Shown: positions 44,462 to 52,690, counted from the first letter of the stretch. The stretch: 64,000 nucleotides of DNA from Sunxiuqinia elliptica (GCF_900113005.1 NZ_FONW01000002.1:310001-374000), one strand, 5' to 3'. The notes: a model not told the origin generated them from the sequence alone. Made by a program: numbers and translations.

Positions 44462-44896
44462 GTAGTTTGCCTAGCATCTTATAAGATGCTGATTACGAGT
44501 GTTTTTGTATTTATCTTGTCATATGTCTTGCTAAATCACTTTAATTTAAGACATTACAAATGTCTGATAGTCTGAAAATCTAATGATTTGTTGAGAATAA
44601 AAGAAATAGCCTGAAAACGCTGTGTTCTCTGTGGTTAAAAAAAGAAACCAAAGAGTGTCACACAGAGAGAAAAGCACAGCATATCTCTAATATTTTGCCG
44701 TAACCGAAATGAAGTATACTTGGTTTGATTGTCTGTTGTCTGTTTTTGCCATCGGAAAATAGCGAGGATTGTTACCCGAATCTTAGCAAAGTTATCCCAA
44801 TATTAAGCCATTAGGCTTCTTATTTAGAATCTGAACAAATACTTGAAAAAGGCCATGCAATTTTGATAAGTCATATCGTTCAGTATGAAAAAAACG
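44462..44896. other. Intergenic region with two palindromic elements, no gene
   Basis: No convincing coding frame. It contains a perfect 18-nt palindrome (44473-44490, half-site AGCATCTTA) directly after the repeat copy 2, and an imperfect hairpin at 44619-44680 with arms GCTGTG/CACAGC and TCTCTGTG/CACAGAGA. Both look like small repeat elements. Confidence 0.55.
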
Positions 44897-44904
44897 TACA
44901 TTTG
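44897..44904 (+). promoter_or_regulatory. -7 box of the hydrogenase gene
   Basis: TACATTTG matches TAnnTTTG and lies 24 nt before the start codon; a GAAGGA ribosome binding site follows at about 44920. Confidence 0.55.
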
Positions 44905-44927
44905 CGACCTGCAAAAAAGAGAAGGAC

Positions 44928-46358
44928 ATGGCGTATATAAACAATGTGATGATCATTCGGCATGAATTGATAGTCAGGCTGGTGAAGTTGTTTAACGAAG
45001 GTGAACTAAGTTCCAAAATCAATGGCCTGCCGGTTGAGCTGTATCCTAAAAGCAGGAAGCCTCGTGGGCGTTGCTGTATCTATAAAGAACGGGCCATTAC
45101 CCGTTATAAAATGCTCCCCTTGCTGGGCTTTGAAGTTCCGGAAGGAGACATCGATTTATACCCACTCCAAAATTATGCAGATAAGGCTTTACAACGGGAA
45201 GAACAAGCAGATCGGATTTTGACTGTTGTGGATGAAGCTTGCACGGGGTGTGTTCAGGCTAATTATGTCGTTACTAACCTGTGTCGTGGCTGTGTGGCTA
45301 GCCCTTGTGTTATGAACTGCCCTAAAAATGCAATTCGCTTTACGCCTACTGGTCAGACTGAAATTAAAGTAGAAGAGTGCGTTAATTGTGGCTTGTGTCA
45401 GAAAGCTTGTCCTTACCATGCTATTATTTACATTCCGATTCCCTGTGAAGAGGCTTGTCCGGTTGGAGCAATCAGCAAAAATGAAAAAGGAGTTGAGGAG
45501 ATTGATGCCGATAAATGTATCTATTGTGGTAAATGCATTACGGCCTGCCCTTTTGGAGCCATTTTTGAGTTGTCGGCCATTATTGATGTGTTGAAAGTAA
45601 TTGAGCAGAAGCAACAGGTGATTGCAATGGTTGCCCCGGCTATTTTGGCGCAGTATCAGGAGTCTCCCGGAAAAGTATTAGCGGCTATCAAAGCTGTCGG
45701 ATTTAGTGATGTTGTTGAGGTGGCACGAGGAGCTGAAAAAACGGCAAGTCATGAAGCTGAAGAGCTGCGTGAAAAGCTGGAGCAAAATGTGTCTTTCATG
45801 ACCACATCCTGTTGTCCTTCCTATGTTGAAGCTGTTCGGAAACATGCCCCCGGCTTGTTACCTCATGTGTCGCACACGCCTTCACCGATGGCCTACACCG
45901 CTGAAGAGTTGCGTGAAAAACACCCCAATGCGAAACTGGTATTTATTGGACCTTGTGTTGCAAAGCGGAAAGAAGCCCGTGATTTAGGATCTGTTGATTA
46001 TGTGTTGAGTTTTGAGGAACTGGATGCGTTGATGACAGGGATGGAAATTAAGCCAGAGAGCATGGAAGCACAGGCTTTGGAAAGCTATACGATGGAGTCG
46101 CGTGGATTCGCTCAAAGTGGAGGTGTTTTGAAGGCTGTATTGGCCGAGAAGAAAGTGGCGGATTTCTCCTATGAGCAGATTGATGGGATTGATAAGAAAG
46201 CAATCAAGCAGATAAAATTGCTGGAAAAAGGAAAAAATACGGCCCAGTTTTATGAAGTGATGGCTTGTGAGGGAGGCTGTATCAGTGGCCCCGGAGCGAA
46301 TGTGAAATCAGCGAAAGCGAAGAAGAATTTTATTCTATCAATGAAGTCACTGTCTTAA
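44928..46358 (+). CDS. Monomeric [FeFe] hydrogenase (group B-like)
   Basis: A 476-residue iron-only hydrogenase. The N-terminal half has Cys-rich ferredoxin domains: ACTGC...CRGCVASPCVMNCP, ECVNCGLCQKACP and KCIYCGKCITACPFGA. The catalytic H-cluster domain has the three signatures in the variant form of group B: TTSCCPSY (L1), FIGPCVAKRKEA (L2) and VMACEGGCISGPG (L3). No partner subunits or maturases (HydE, F, G) are encoded nearby, so maturation genes must lie elsewhere. It likely exchanges electrons with ferredoxin to make or sense H2 in an anaerobic or fermenting cell. It has its own promoter and terminator. Confidence 0.9.
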   Translation: MAYINNVMIIRHELIVRLVKLFNEGELSSKINGLPVELYPKSRKPRGRCCIYKERAITRYKMLPLLGFEVPEGDIDLYPLQNYADKALQREEQADRILTVVDEACTGCVQANYVVTNLCRGCVASPCVMNCPKNAIRFTPTGQTEIKVEECVNCGLCQKACPYHAIIYIPIPCEEACPVGAISKNEKGVEEIDADKCIYCGKCITACPFGAIFELSAIIDVLKVIEQKQQVIAMVAPAILAQYQESPGKVLAAIKAVGFSDVVEVARGAEKTASHEAEELREKLEQNVSFMTTSCCPSYVEAVRKHAPGLLPHVSHTPSPMAYTAEELREKHPNAKLVFIGPCVAKRKEARDLGSVDYVLSFEELDALMTGMEIKPESMEAQALESYTMESRGFAQSGGVLKAVLAEKKVADFSYEQIDGIDKKAIKQIKLLEKGKNTAQFYEVMACEGGCISGPGANVKSAKAKKNFILSMKSLS

Positions 46359-46400
46359 GCTGGGTTTTGCAGTATTAAATTGATGGGAAAAGGAGATATA

Positions 46401-46440
46401 AAAGGGCAGCCTGTACTAGCAGGCTGTCCTTTCTATTTTT
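46401..46440 (+). terminator. Terminator between hydrogenase and O-methyltransferase genes
   Basis: AAAGGGCAGCCTG (46401-46413) pairs with CAGGCTGTCCTTT (46420-46432), followed by CTATTTTTT. The stem abuts the stop codon of the convergent gene, so it may serve both strands. Confidence 0.85.
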
Positions 46441-47071
46441 TGCGAATTAACATCAACCCATCCCGAAATGGGATGATTGTTTGACTGACCCGTGGATCGT
46501 CTTTTATTTTTTGGTTGAAAGCCAATATGCCTTTGGTTTGCTCATCTTTCTCATCCAATTTCTCAACCACTTTACCACTCCACAAAATGTTATCGGCAAG
46601 AATAATTCCTCCCGGACGAATTTGATCAACCACCAAATCGAAATAGGCAATATAGTCTCGTTTGTCACCATCTAAAAAGACCAGATCAAAAGGTCCTTGT
46701 AGTTGAGGAATGATGGTTTTAGCATCTCCTAAATGCTGGATGATTTTTTCGGACAAACCGGCTTTCTGAAAATATTTTTGCGCAATGCTTTCCAGCTCGT
46801 CATTTAGCTCAATGGTGTGCAACTGGCCATCATCAGCTAATCCTTTAGCCAAACAGATTGCCGAATACCCCGTGTAAGTTCCAACTTCAAGAATGCGTTG
46901 GGGCTGTAGCATCTGACTAAACGTGGTTAGAATAGTACCTTGAAGGTGACCTGAAAGCATTCTGGGGCGAAGAACATGAAGAAAAGTTTCACGCTCCAAT
47001 TCTTGCAAAACAGGGTCTTGCTCATCGATGTGAGCTAATATGTATTTTTCCAGTTCAATGGCTGTGTCCAT
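46433..47071 (-). CDS. SAM-dependent O-methyltransferase
   Basis: A 212-residue class I methyltransferase of the caffeoyl-CoA O-methyltransferase-like family. SAM motif I is RILEVGTYTGYSAICLAKGL; the metal and substrate segment is FDLVFLDGDKRDYIAYFDLV, followed by LADNILWSGKV. The acceptor is unknown; in bacteria such proteins act on catechol-like groups. Its start codon overlaps the stop of the upstream M16 peptidase gene (TAATG), so they are cotranscribed. Confidence 0.9.
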   Translation of the reverse strand: MDTAIELEKYILAHIDEQDPVLQELERETFLHVLRPRMLSGHLQGTILTTFSQMLQPQRILEVGTYTGYSAICLAKGLADDGQLHTIELNDELESIAQKYFQKAGLSEKIIQHLGDAKTIIPQLQGPFDLVFLDGDKRDYIAYFDLVVDQIRPGGIILADNILWSGKVVEKLDEKDEQTKGILAFNQKIKDDPRVSQTIIPFRDGLMLIRKK

Positions 47072-48291
47072 TATTCGTAGATTAAAGTACTTAAGCGACT
47101 CTCGTTGAAAATTTCGTTGGCGATCTCCTGCAGTTCTTTTCCGGTGATTGCCTCAATTTTTTGATAGATTTTGGGAAGGCTGTCCACCTTGTTGTAGAGC
47201 AAGAAACTTTTCCCAAGCGTAAGCATCAAGTCATCACGATTTTCACTCGATAAGGCAATTTGCCCGATAAGTTGTCGCTTGGCTTTACTGAGTTGCAAGG
47301 TTCCTAGCTCTTTATTTTTGAGCAAGCGGAATTCTTTGGTAATAAGCTTCAGCGCTCGTTCCAGGTTTTCATGCTCTGTTCCAAAATAAACATTGAATTG
47401 TCCCGTGTCAGAGTAGGAGGTGTAGTTTGATTCTACGTTGTAGGCCATGCCATGGCGTTCTCGCAATGCCAGGTTGAGTCGCGAATTCATGGATTGACCT
47501 CCAAGAATATTATTAAGCAAAACCATTCCCATTCGCTTTTTGTCTTTTGAGTTATAAGCGATGTTCCCGATCACGCAGTGGGTTTGGAAGGTGTCACGCT
47601 TGACACGCCTTATTCCCGGCGTATAATGGTCAAACAAGAGACGTTTGCGAGTTCTGAGATGAGCAGGAATATCTCCAAAGTACTTTTCTGCTAAGTTTAA
47701 GAACTTCTCGAACGAAATATTGCCAACTGAGCTCAATACCATTTGATCGGTGTGATAGTTGTTTTGCAAAAAACGGAAAATGTCTTCGCGAGTAAATGAT
47801 TTTACAAGCTCCGGGGTTCCTAAAATATTTCGGGCGATCGGATGTCCATCAAACAACAACTCATCAAAGTCGTCAAATATTAACTCCGAAGGGCTGTCTT
47901 TATAAGAGTTTATCTCTTCCAGTACGACCTCTTTTTCTCGATCCAGCTCTCGGTCAGGAAAGGTACTATTGGTCAGAATGTCGCTAATCAGCTCCATGCT
48001 TCGGTCGTAATACTTGTTCAGGAAAGAAGCATAAACTGCTGTTTCTTCTTTCGAGGTATATGCATTAATCTCTCCGCCAACATCTTCGATGCGGCTGATG
48101 ATGTGGTAGGCTTTTCGTTTTTTGGTTCCTTTAAAAATGACATGCTCTATAAAATGAGCGATGCCTTGCTCTTTGGGGAGCTCATCACGAGAACCTGTAT
48201 TGACAATAATGCCAAAATGGGCCGCCGGAGATTCCACCTGTTGGTGAATAAGCCGGATGCCATTCTTCAAAATATGGGTATTTATTTTCAC
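47071..48291 (-). CDS. M16 family zinc metallopeptidase
   Basis: A 406-residue member of the pitrilysin/insulinase (M16B) family. The inverted zinc motif HxxEH is in GIAHFIEHVIFKGTKKR, and the further ligand Glu is in LEEINSYKDSP. N- and C-terminal M16 domains follow each other in the expected length for a single half-molecule that dimerises. There is no signal peptide, suggesting a cytoplasmic location. It leads a two-gene operon with the O-methyltransferase. Confidence 0.92.
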   Translation of the reverse strand: MKINTHILKNGIRLIHQQVESPAAHFGIIVNTGSRDELPKEQGIAHFIEHVIFKGTKKRKAYHIISRIEDVGGEINAYTSKEETAVYASFLNKYYDRSMELISDILTNSTFPDRELDREKEVVLEEINSYKDSPSELIFDDFDELLFDGHPIARNILGTPELVKSFTREDIFRFLQNNYHTDQMVLSSVGNISFEKFLNLAEKYFGDIPAHLRTRKRLLFDHYTPGIRRVKRDTFQTHCVIGNIAYNSKDKKRMGMVLLNNILGGQSMNSRLNLALRERHGMAYNVESNYTSYSDTGQFNVYFGTEHENLERALKLITKEFRLLKNKELGTLQLSKAKRQLIGQIALSSENRDDLMLTLGKSFLLYNKVDSLPKIYQKIEAITGKELQEIANEIFNESRLSTLIYE

Positions 48292-48414
48292 GCTAAACTA
48301 AATTGGAGTGCAAAAGTAGAAAACGTTCCCGGATTTTTCAATTGATAAATCCATGAAAAAGAAAAGGTTCTGAAAAAGGACTAAATTTTTTCTTATTGAA
48401 GGGCAAAAAAATGT

Positions 48415-48444
48415 TTTGTAGTTAAATATTTTGCCTTATATTTG
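48415..48444 (+). promoter_or_regulatory. Promoter of tRNA-Phe
   Basis: TTTG at 48415-48418 and TATATTTG at 48437-48444 with an 18-nt spacer, 17 nt before the tRNA. Confidence 0.7.
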
Positions 48445-48461
48445 CCAGCGCAAAACACAAC

Positions 48462-48534
<73 letters not shown>

Positions 48535-48548
48535 CCGAAAAAGACACA

Positions 48549-48584
48549 AAAGCCCTGCAAATCTGATACTTGCAGGGCTTTGTT
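48549..48584 (+). terminator. Hairpin terminator just inside the element (after tRNA-Phe)
   Basis: AAAGCCCTGCAA (48549-48560) pairs perfectly with TTGCAGGGCTTT (48570-48581). It lies inside the element and would now end tRNA-Phe transcription, and may also end the convergent restriction gene. Confidence 0.82.
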
Positions 48585-48629
48585 GTTTCCGAGGGGATAA
48601 CCAAGGGGACACATTGAGATTGATTTTAA

Positions 48630-49736
48630 TCAATCTTTTTCTTCATAATTGAACTCAACTTTGCTTTGAAGAATAATTTCTGATAATATGTCGGTTAACA
48701 TTCCTTTCTCCAGAGCATTCGCGAATCTATTTTTTAGTTCTGGAATATTTATAATCTCCTCAATACAAGATATATATTTGTCTACTATGGTTCTTACAGG
48801 ATATTGCGCTTCAGCATTTCGTTTAATTTTTTCTATTAGTATATCTGAATTGTCTTCTGACTTTACAACAAATGTTATTGGAAATTTTTCAAGTTTATCT
48901 ATGTCTAAAAAATATTTTTTGACATCTGTTGTTTCCGTGACTTGATAAAATCGGCCCAGTGGTTTCATTACGAAGTCTATTCCTCCGTCATTAGCATTCG
49001 TCCTTCCTGTTTTGTACAGCTTCAAACTTTCTTCAACTAACTCTGTGGGGTCAAATCCAAAAAAGACTTTTTCGTCAGAGTAATTGTATTTCAAAATTGC
49101 AAAACTGACAATCTCAAAGATTCTCGCATCGACATTTGGCTCAAGTAAACCTAATACAAAATCAGACGATTGTTTGTCACTATCGTCTTCAATCTCTTTT
49201 AGCTTTTCGCATGTATTGATGAATTTGTCAAATGAATCTCTCTTGGCTTCAATGTATGCATCGATAATCTCAATTATAGATTTTGCGATATTGTATGCTT
49301 TTCCGTTGATTTTAATTTTAAGCAAATTTTCATTAAACCAGTATCTATTAGTAGTATCCCTGATTATGGGTATGTATTCACATGTGGGATAATACTTTCT
49401 AAATTCTTCATTCATTCGATGATTTAGAGCATGATTTTGGAGTTTAGCTCCAAATGGAAGTTCTCGTTGTCGATTGAAAAGGTCAGAAAATTTAGCTCCT
49501 GAATACTCTTTATATCCATCGTTTTTGTCATATCCATTTCGGATATAGTCCTCAACCAACACATATATAGCATATAAATTTGCGAAACTTCCTCTTGATT
49601 TTGACCCTCTATTGGCTGATTTTGTCTTAATGTTTAGGTAATTAAGCAATTCGCTGTTTTTGTATATTTCACCTGATAGTTTAGGGAAATTAGAAGCAAT
49701 GACATTTAAAATTACCTTGGAAAATGAATGGTTCAT
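48630..49736 (-). CDS. Putative type II restriction endonuclease
   Basis: A 368-residue protein, last gene of the element. It directly follows the adenine methyltransferase gene (3-bp gap), the usual arrangement of a type II R-M pair. A PD-(D/E)XK-like core can be proposed: Glu208 in RIFEIVSFAIL, then NDGGIDFVMKPLGRFYQV with Asp254 and Gln265 in the place of the E/Q-x-K strand; the expected Lys is replaced by Thr, so this is tentative. The specificity should match the methyltransferase. Rich in Asn, Lys and Ile, as is common for R-M cargo. It has no signal peptide. Confidence 0.7.
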   Translation of the reverse strand: MNHSFSKVILNVIASNFPKLSGEIYKNSELLNYLNIKTKSANRGSKSRGSFANLYAIYVLVEDYIRNGYDKNDGYKEYSGAKFSDLFNRQRELPFGAKLQNHALNHRMNEEFRKYYPTCEYIPIIRDTTNRYWFNENLLKIKINGKAYNIAKSIIEIIDAYIEAKRDSFDKFINTCEKLKEIEDDSDKQSSDFVLGLLEPNVDARIFEIVSFAILKYNYSDEKVFFGFDPTELVEESLKLYKTGRTNANDGGIDFVMKPLGRFYQVTETTDVKKYFLDIDKLEKFPITFVVKSEDNSDILIEKIKRNAEAQYPVRTIVDKYISCIEEIINIPELKNRFANALEKGMLTDILSEIILQSKVEFNYEEKD

Positions 49737-49739
49737 GTT

Positions 49740-50585
49740 TTAGAATAATGTGTTAGTTTGTTTATTTTTTATTTCATATGATTTAGCTTCTCGTGCTAAC
49801 TTCTCGCCGTTTATGCTGTCTAGTTCAAGAACTCTTCTCAATCCGATTTTCACATAATCCTCATTGATTTCTATGCCAATCGATTTTCTTCCCAACTTCT
49901 TTGCCATAAACGAAGTCGTAAATGTACCAGAAAATGGATCTAGCACAACATCATTCTTATTTGTGCTGGCTTTAATTATTCTTTCAAGCAGTGCGATGGG
50001 TTTTTGGGTTGGATGTTTTTCATATTCTTCCATTCTATATCTAACTCTTGCGAATTCCCAAACATTCCCTGGTGTCTTTGTGGTCTTATATGGTTGAGGT
50101 GGATTTTTTCTGTAATCAATAAGCTTTCTTTTTGATCCTGTTTTTGCTTCAACTTGTATATCTTCAGAGTTGAATGTATAGTTGGCTTTGTCTTTTACGC
50201 AGTACAAAATAGGTTCATACATAGAGCCGTAAAAGTTCTTCGCCTGCACACCTGAGCTATCGTATGACCATATTATCCTCGACAGTATAGTGATTTTGTC
50301 CCTGAGGTATATATCATAGTAAGGCATAAATTGCGTTGACGTCATGATATATAAACTGCCGCTTGGTTTTAATTTTGCCAAACATAGGTCTATCCATTTA
50401 TAACACCAATCTATATAATCTCCATCTGTCTTCCATTTATCTTTTAAGCCATTGAAATTTTTTCCTATGTTGTAAGGAGGGTCAATGAATATCAAATCGA
50501 TTGATTCATTGGGTATTTCATTGGTTAAAATTTCAATAGAGTCCCCATGATATATGGTGTGGTCTGATTCCGTGTATTTTGCCAT
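49740..50585 (-). CDS. Adenine-specific DNA methyltransferase, beta class (YhdJ-like)
   Basis: A 281-residue N6-adenine or N4-cytosine methyltransferase. The catalytic motif comes first (FIDPPYNIG, residues 34-42), the SAM motif last (VLDPFSGTFTTSFMAKKLGRKSIG, about residue 216 on), the order of the beta class. The text around it (DLIFIDPPYNIGKNFNG, MTSTQFMPYYDIYLRDK, HPTQKPIALLERII) resembles YhdJ-type enzymes, whose known members modify ATGCAT. A promoter -7 box on this strand (50622-50629, TACTTTTG) lies 37 nt upstream, so methylase and endonuclease genes can be expressed together, methylase first. Confidence 0.9.
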   Translation of the reverse strand: MAKYTESDHTIYHGDSIEILTNEIPNESIDLIFIDPPYNIGKNFNGLKDKWKTDGDYIDWCYKWIDLCLAKLKPSGSLYIMTSTQFMPYYDIYLRDKITILSRIIWSYDSSGVQAKNFYGSMYEPILYCVKDKANYTFNSEDIQVEAKTGSKRKLIDYRKNPPQPYKTTKTPGNVWEFARVRYRMEEYEKHPTQKPIALLERIIKASTNKNDVVLDPFSGTFTTSFMAKKLGRKSIGIEINEDYVKIGLRRVLELDSINGEKLAREAKSYEIKNKQTNTLF

Positions 50586-50621
50586 TATGTACGTTTAATT
50601 TACTATTACTATTTTCATGGG

Positions 50622-50629
50622 CAAAAGTA
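50622..50629 (-). promoter_or_regulatory. -7 box of the R-M genes
   Basis: Minus-strand TACTTTTG matches TAnnTTTG; it lies after the terminator of the upstream hypothetical gene, so the R-M pair has a promoter of its own. Confidence 0.5.
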
Positions 50630-50639
50630 CTAAAATAAA

Positions 50640-50663
50640 AAAAGGACGCCTATCGTCCCTTTT
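50640..50663 (-). terminator. Terminator of the rep-hypothetical transcript
   Basis: Minus-strand stem AAAGGGACG/CGTCCTTTT (one G-T pair) with a 5-nt loop, followed by a T-rich run corresponding to A residues at 50632-50643. Confidence 0.7.
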
Positions 50664-50669
50664 ATTGAT

Positions 50670-51062
50670 TTAATCTTGAGGTCTTTTTAAAAAGCCAATC
50701 GTAACCCTGCATGAACACCAATGAACTATATCAAGTCCTTTTATTGGTTTTTGATCGGAAAACATTGGTTTGTATCCTGATTTTGTTCCATCACTGCGAG
50801 ATTTAACAAGGAAATTTACATATCTTTTATCTGTGTCGATAATGTATTTGTAGATTTCGTAGGTTTTTCCGATGTGACTATTATACCAACTGTTCGCAGA
50901 ACCACCGCCTGTTATTTCAACAAGTGGCAAAACATATTTTTCTTTTGCCACCAATTTGATCGGCTCAAACTGCTTTAATTCTTCTTGTGTGAGCATGTTG
51001 TAAAACTGCTCATCATCTAATTTAAATGTTTTAATCATCTTTTGTTTTTTTTTATTGTTCAT
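50670..51062 (-). CDS. Hypothetical protein of the integrative element
   Basis: A 130-residue protein, not recognised. It starts with a Lys-rich stretch (MNNKKKQKMIKTFKL), has a Gly-rich patch (VEITGGGSANSWYNSHIG) and a Cys pair near the C-terminus (HWCSC). The start overlaps the end of the rep gene by 11 bp, and a terminator follows, so it is cotranscribed with rep and may help replication or copy control. A Met at 51041 is another possible start. Confidence 0.65.
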   Translation of the reverse strand: MNNKKKQKMIKTFKLDDEQFYNMLTQEELKQFEPIKLVAKEKYVLPLVEITGGGSANSWYNSHIGKTYEIYKYIIDTDKRYVNFLVKSRSDGTKSGYKPMFSDQKPIKGLDIVHWCSCRVTIGFLKRPQD

Positions 51063-51936
51063 TATAAATCATTTCGTTTAAATCGTCTATCTCTTCAAAA
51101 ACTTCACTATCTGGATTGAACTTAAAACCCGTTGCTCTGAAATAATCATGTTCAAGAATTTCGGTGTATTTATCTAACTCTCTGGGCAACATGTCAAAGA
51201 ATTTGTCTTCTTCATTATCATCCATTAAGTAAGAGGTAAAAAGACGTGATACATCACGTGAGCAATGCCAGGGTAATCTATAGAATTGAACCTCGTTTTT
51301 GCTGATGTATTTGGCGAGGTAGCTAATAAGTCCTCTTCGATTACCGCCAACTTTCTTCACATCTACTCCATTATATTTGTCCGTTTCGACCTCTTTTAAG
51401 ACTTTGTTTCCCTTCTTCTTCTCTGTGAGTAGTGCGGCAGCCATAAACCCATTTACGGTCTTTATAGGCATGAAATCGTTTGTCAAGAGGTGGAAGTGTA
51501 TTGTTTTATTCTTTTGTCGCTCTGCCACCCATAAATATGATTTTAAGCCGCAGTTTCTTCTAGATCGGGTTAACCAAGTATTGAAGATCTTGTAGGCTAC
51601 CTCATCAGTTAACCCGACAGGAAAAGAAATAGAATAGAAGGCCAGAAAGTTTCTACTTTTCCCAAGTCTTGCAAAAGCATGGCACTTCTTCTTAATTTTA
51701 GACTTATTGAGCTTGTAAGATTTTTTGTTTTCATTTTTAGTTGTTGTTTTCGTACTTCTGTTTTTACTATTTTCAGCTTGCTTGTTCGTTCGCTTTTCAA
51801 TTTGCTTTTCACTTTGCTTTTTTGCTTCATCTACCAATTCGCCCTCGATTACTTTGAATTTTGACGAACCTCCAAATTTTGATTTCACCGGAGTTTTGTA
51901 GTAGACAAGACCTGTATAATTTAGACTGTATGACAT
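51052..51936 (-). CDS. HUH-endonuclease replication initiator (Rep)
   Basis: A 294-residue protein with the layout of rolling-circle Rep proteins. An N-terminal basic, low-complexity region (about residues 36-85, Lys/Gln/Thr/Asn-rich) precedes the catalytic domain: a first motif around LAFYSISFPVG, the metal-binding HUH motif HFHLL (His147, His149) after SYLWVAERQKNKTI, and the Tyr motif SYLAKYISKN (Tyr206 or Tyr210) after GNRRGL. The pattern is like Rep of small single-stranded DNA phages and rolling-circle plasmids. It would nick an origin on the excised circle. No capsid gene accompanies it. Iteron-like AAGGTT repeats precede the gene at about 51975-52012. Confidence 0.82.
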   Translation of the reverse strand: MSYSLNYTGLVYYKTPVKSKFGGSSKFKVIEGELVDEAKKQSEKQIEKRTNKQAENSKNRSTKTTTKNENKKSYKLNKSKIKKKCHAFARLGKSRNFLAFYSISFPVGLTDEVAYKIFNTWLTRSRRNCGLKSYLWVAERQKNKTIHFHLLTNDFMPIKTVNGFMAAALLTEKKKGNKVLKEVETDKYNGVDVKKVGGNRRGLISYLAKYISKNEVQFYRLPWHCSRDVSRLFTSYLMDDNEEDKFFDMLPRELDKYTEILEHDYFRATGFKFNPDSEVFEEIDDLNEMIYNEQ

Positions 51937-52019
51937 TGCTTTGATTGTTTGAAATATTCGGGGGTTAATAAATCCAATAAAGGTTTGAAGGTTATATTAA
52001 AGGTTAAATATTGAAAAAG

Positions 52020-52226
52020 TTAGAGGAAGTCGGGTGCAGAATTTCCCTTGTAGAAGCGCTTTAAATACTTTCGGTTTCTCCGGTTATAGACGTTCATATA
52101 TATCCATTCAGAATGTTTATTATCAAGGAATTGAACGAAGCCAGATAGCTTATGTACATAAGTCCATTTTTTGACTTCTCCTGTAGAGAGAAACACAACC
52201 ACTGAGTAATCATTTTTTTGCTTCAT
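52020..52226 (-). CDS. Small hypothetical protein of the element
   Basis: A 68-residue basic protein (MKQKNDYSVVVFLSTGEVKK...), not recognised. It begins 2 bp after the HTH gene ends, so the two are likely coupled. The Tyr/Arg/Lys-rich C-terminal half (NVYNRRNRKYLKRF) suggests nucleic-acid contact. Low-complexity shadow coding is unlikely because it fits the operon with almost no gaps. Confidence 0.55.
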   Translation of the reverse strand: MKQKNDYSVVVFLSTGEVKKWTYVHKLSGFVQFLDNKHSEWIYMNVYNRRNRKYLKRFYKGNSAPDFL

Positions 52227-52228
52227 AA

Positions 52229-52543
52229 TTACCCCCTTTTGTATTTGAGATTACAGACTTGTTTTAGAGATTCTTCTATTTCATCAGGTTTGTAGAGAAT
52301 TCTATTTCCTATTCGATAAGCTGAAATGATCCCCTGCTTTGTCCATTCATTGAGCGTTGGAAGGGATACTTTCAGAATTTTAGCCGTTTCAATACGACTG
52401 AGGTAGGTTCTGCTTTTACGTTGAACTGAGTTATTAAGAACTTCATCACATTGAACTAGTATTTTGAACTTTTGTTCTACTGTGTCTTCTAGTAGTTGTT
52501 TAAAGTCGCGGACATTGATGCCCTGTAAAAAAATTTGCTCCAT
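52229..52543 (-). CDS. MerR/excisionase-type HTH protein
   Basis: A 104-residue protein with a C-terminal winged helix-turn-helix of the excisionase (HTH_17) type: RIETAKILKVSLPTLNEWTKQGIISAYRIGNRILYKPDEIEESL. The N-terminal 45 residues are a helix-rich extension. Such proteins direct excision by bending DNA beside the attachment site or act as regulators of rep. Directly upstream lie four TACCGTTTT-like repeats (52611-52658), plausible binding sites. It begins the element's main operon (HTH, small protein, Rep, hypothetical). Confidence 0.85.
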   Translation of the reverse strand: MEQIFLQGINVRDFKQLLEDTVEQKFKILVQCDEVLNNSVQRKSRTYLSRIETAKILKVSLPTLNEWTKQGIISAYRIGNRILYKPDEIEESLKQVCNLKYKRG

Positions 52544-52610
52544 ATTTTTCTTTGTTTAAGAATTAATAGGAGCAAAGATTCGTGTTCTTGAAATAAGGTC
52601 GGGCGTTTAT

Positions 52611-52658
52611 TACCGTTTTGGTCGCTTTTTACTGTTTTTTACCGTTTTCTACCGTTTT
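52611..52658. repeat. Helically phased TACCGTTTT repeats
   Basis: Four copies at 52611-52619, 52630-52638 (TACTGTTTT), 52640-52648 and 52650-52658. Three are spaced exactly 10 bp apart and the fourth about two turns away, so all face one side of the helix. They lie in the 150-bp gap between the integrase and the HTH gene. Confidence 0.75.
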
Positions 52659-52690
52659 TGCCTTTTTTCCGCTTTTTGTAGGTGTGTAGA

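Noticed and set aside
45189-45614. A 141-codon minus-strand frame inside the hydrogenase gene
   Set aside because: It is antisense to the ferredoxin domains, whose Cys-rich pattern makes stop-free antisense frames likely.
52611-52658. Short regular repeats considered as a CRISPR array
   Set aside because: Repeat units are only 9-10 bp with no unique spacers of constant length, and no cas gene is present.
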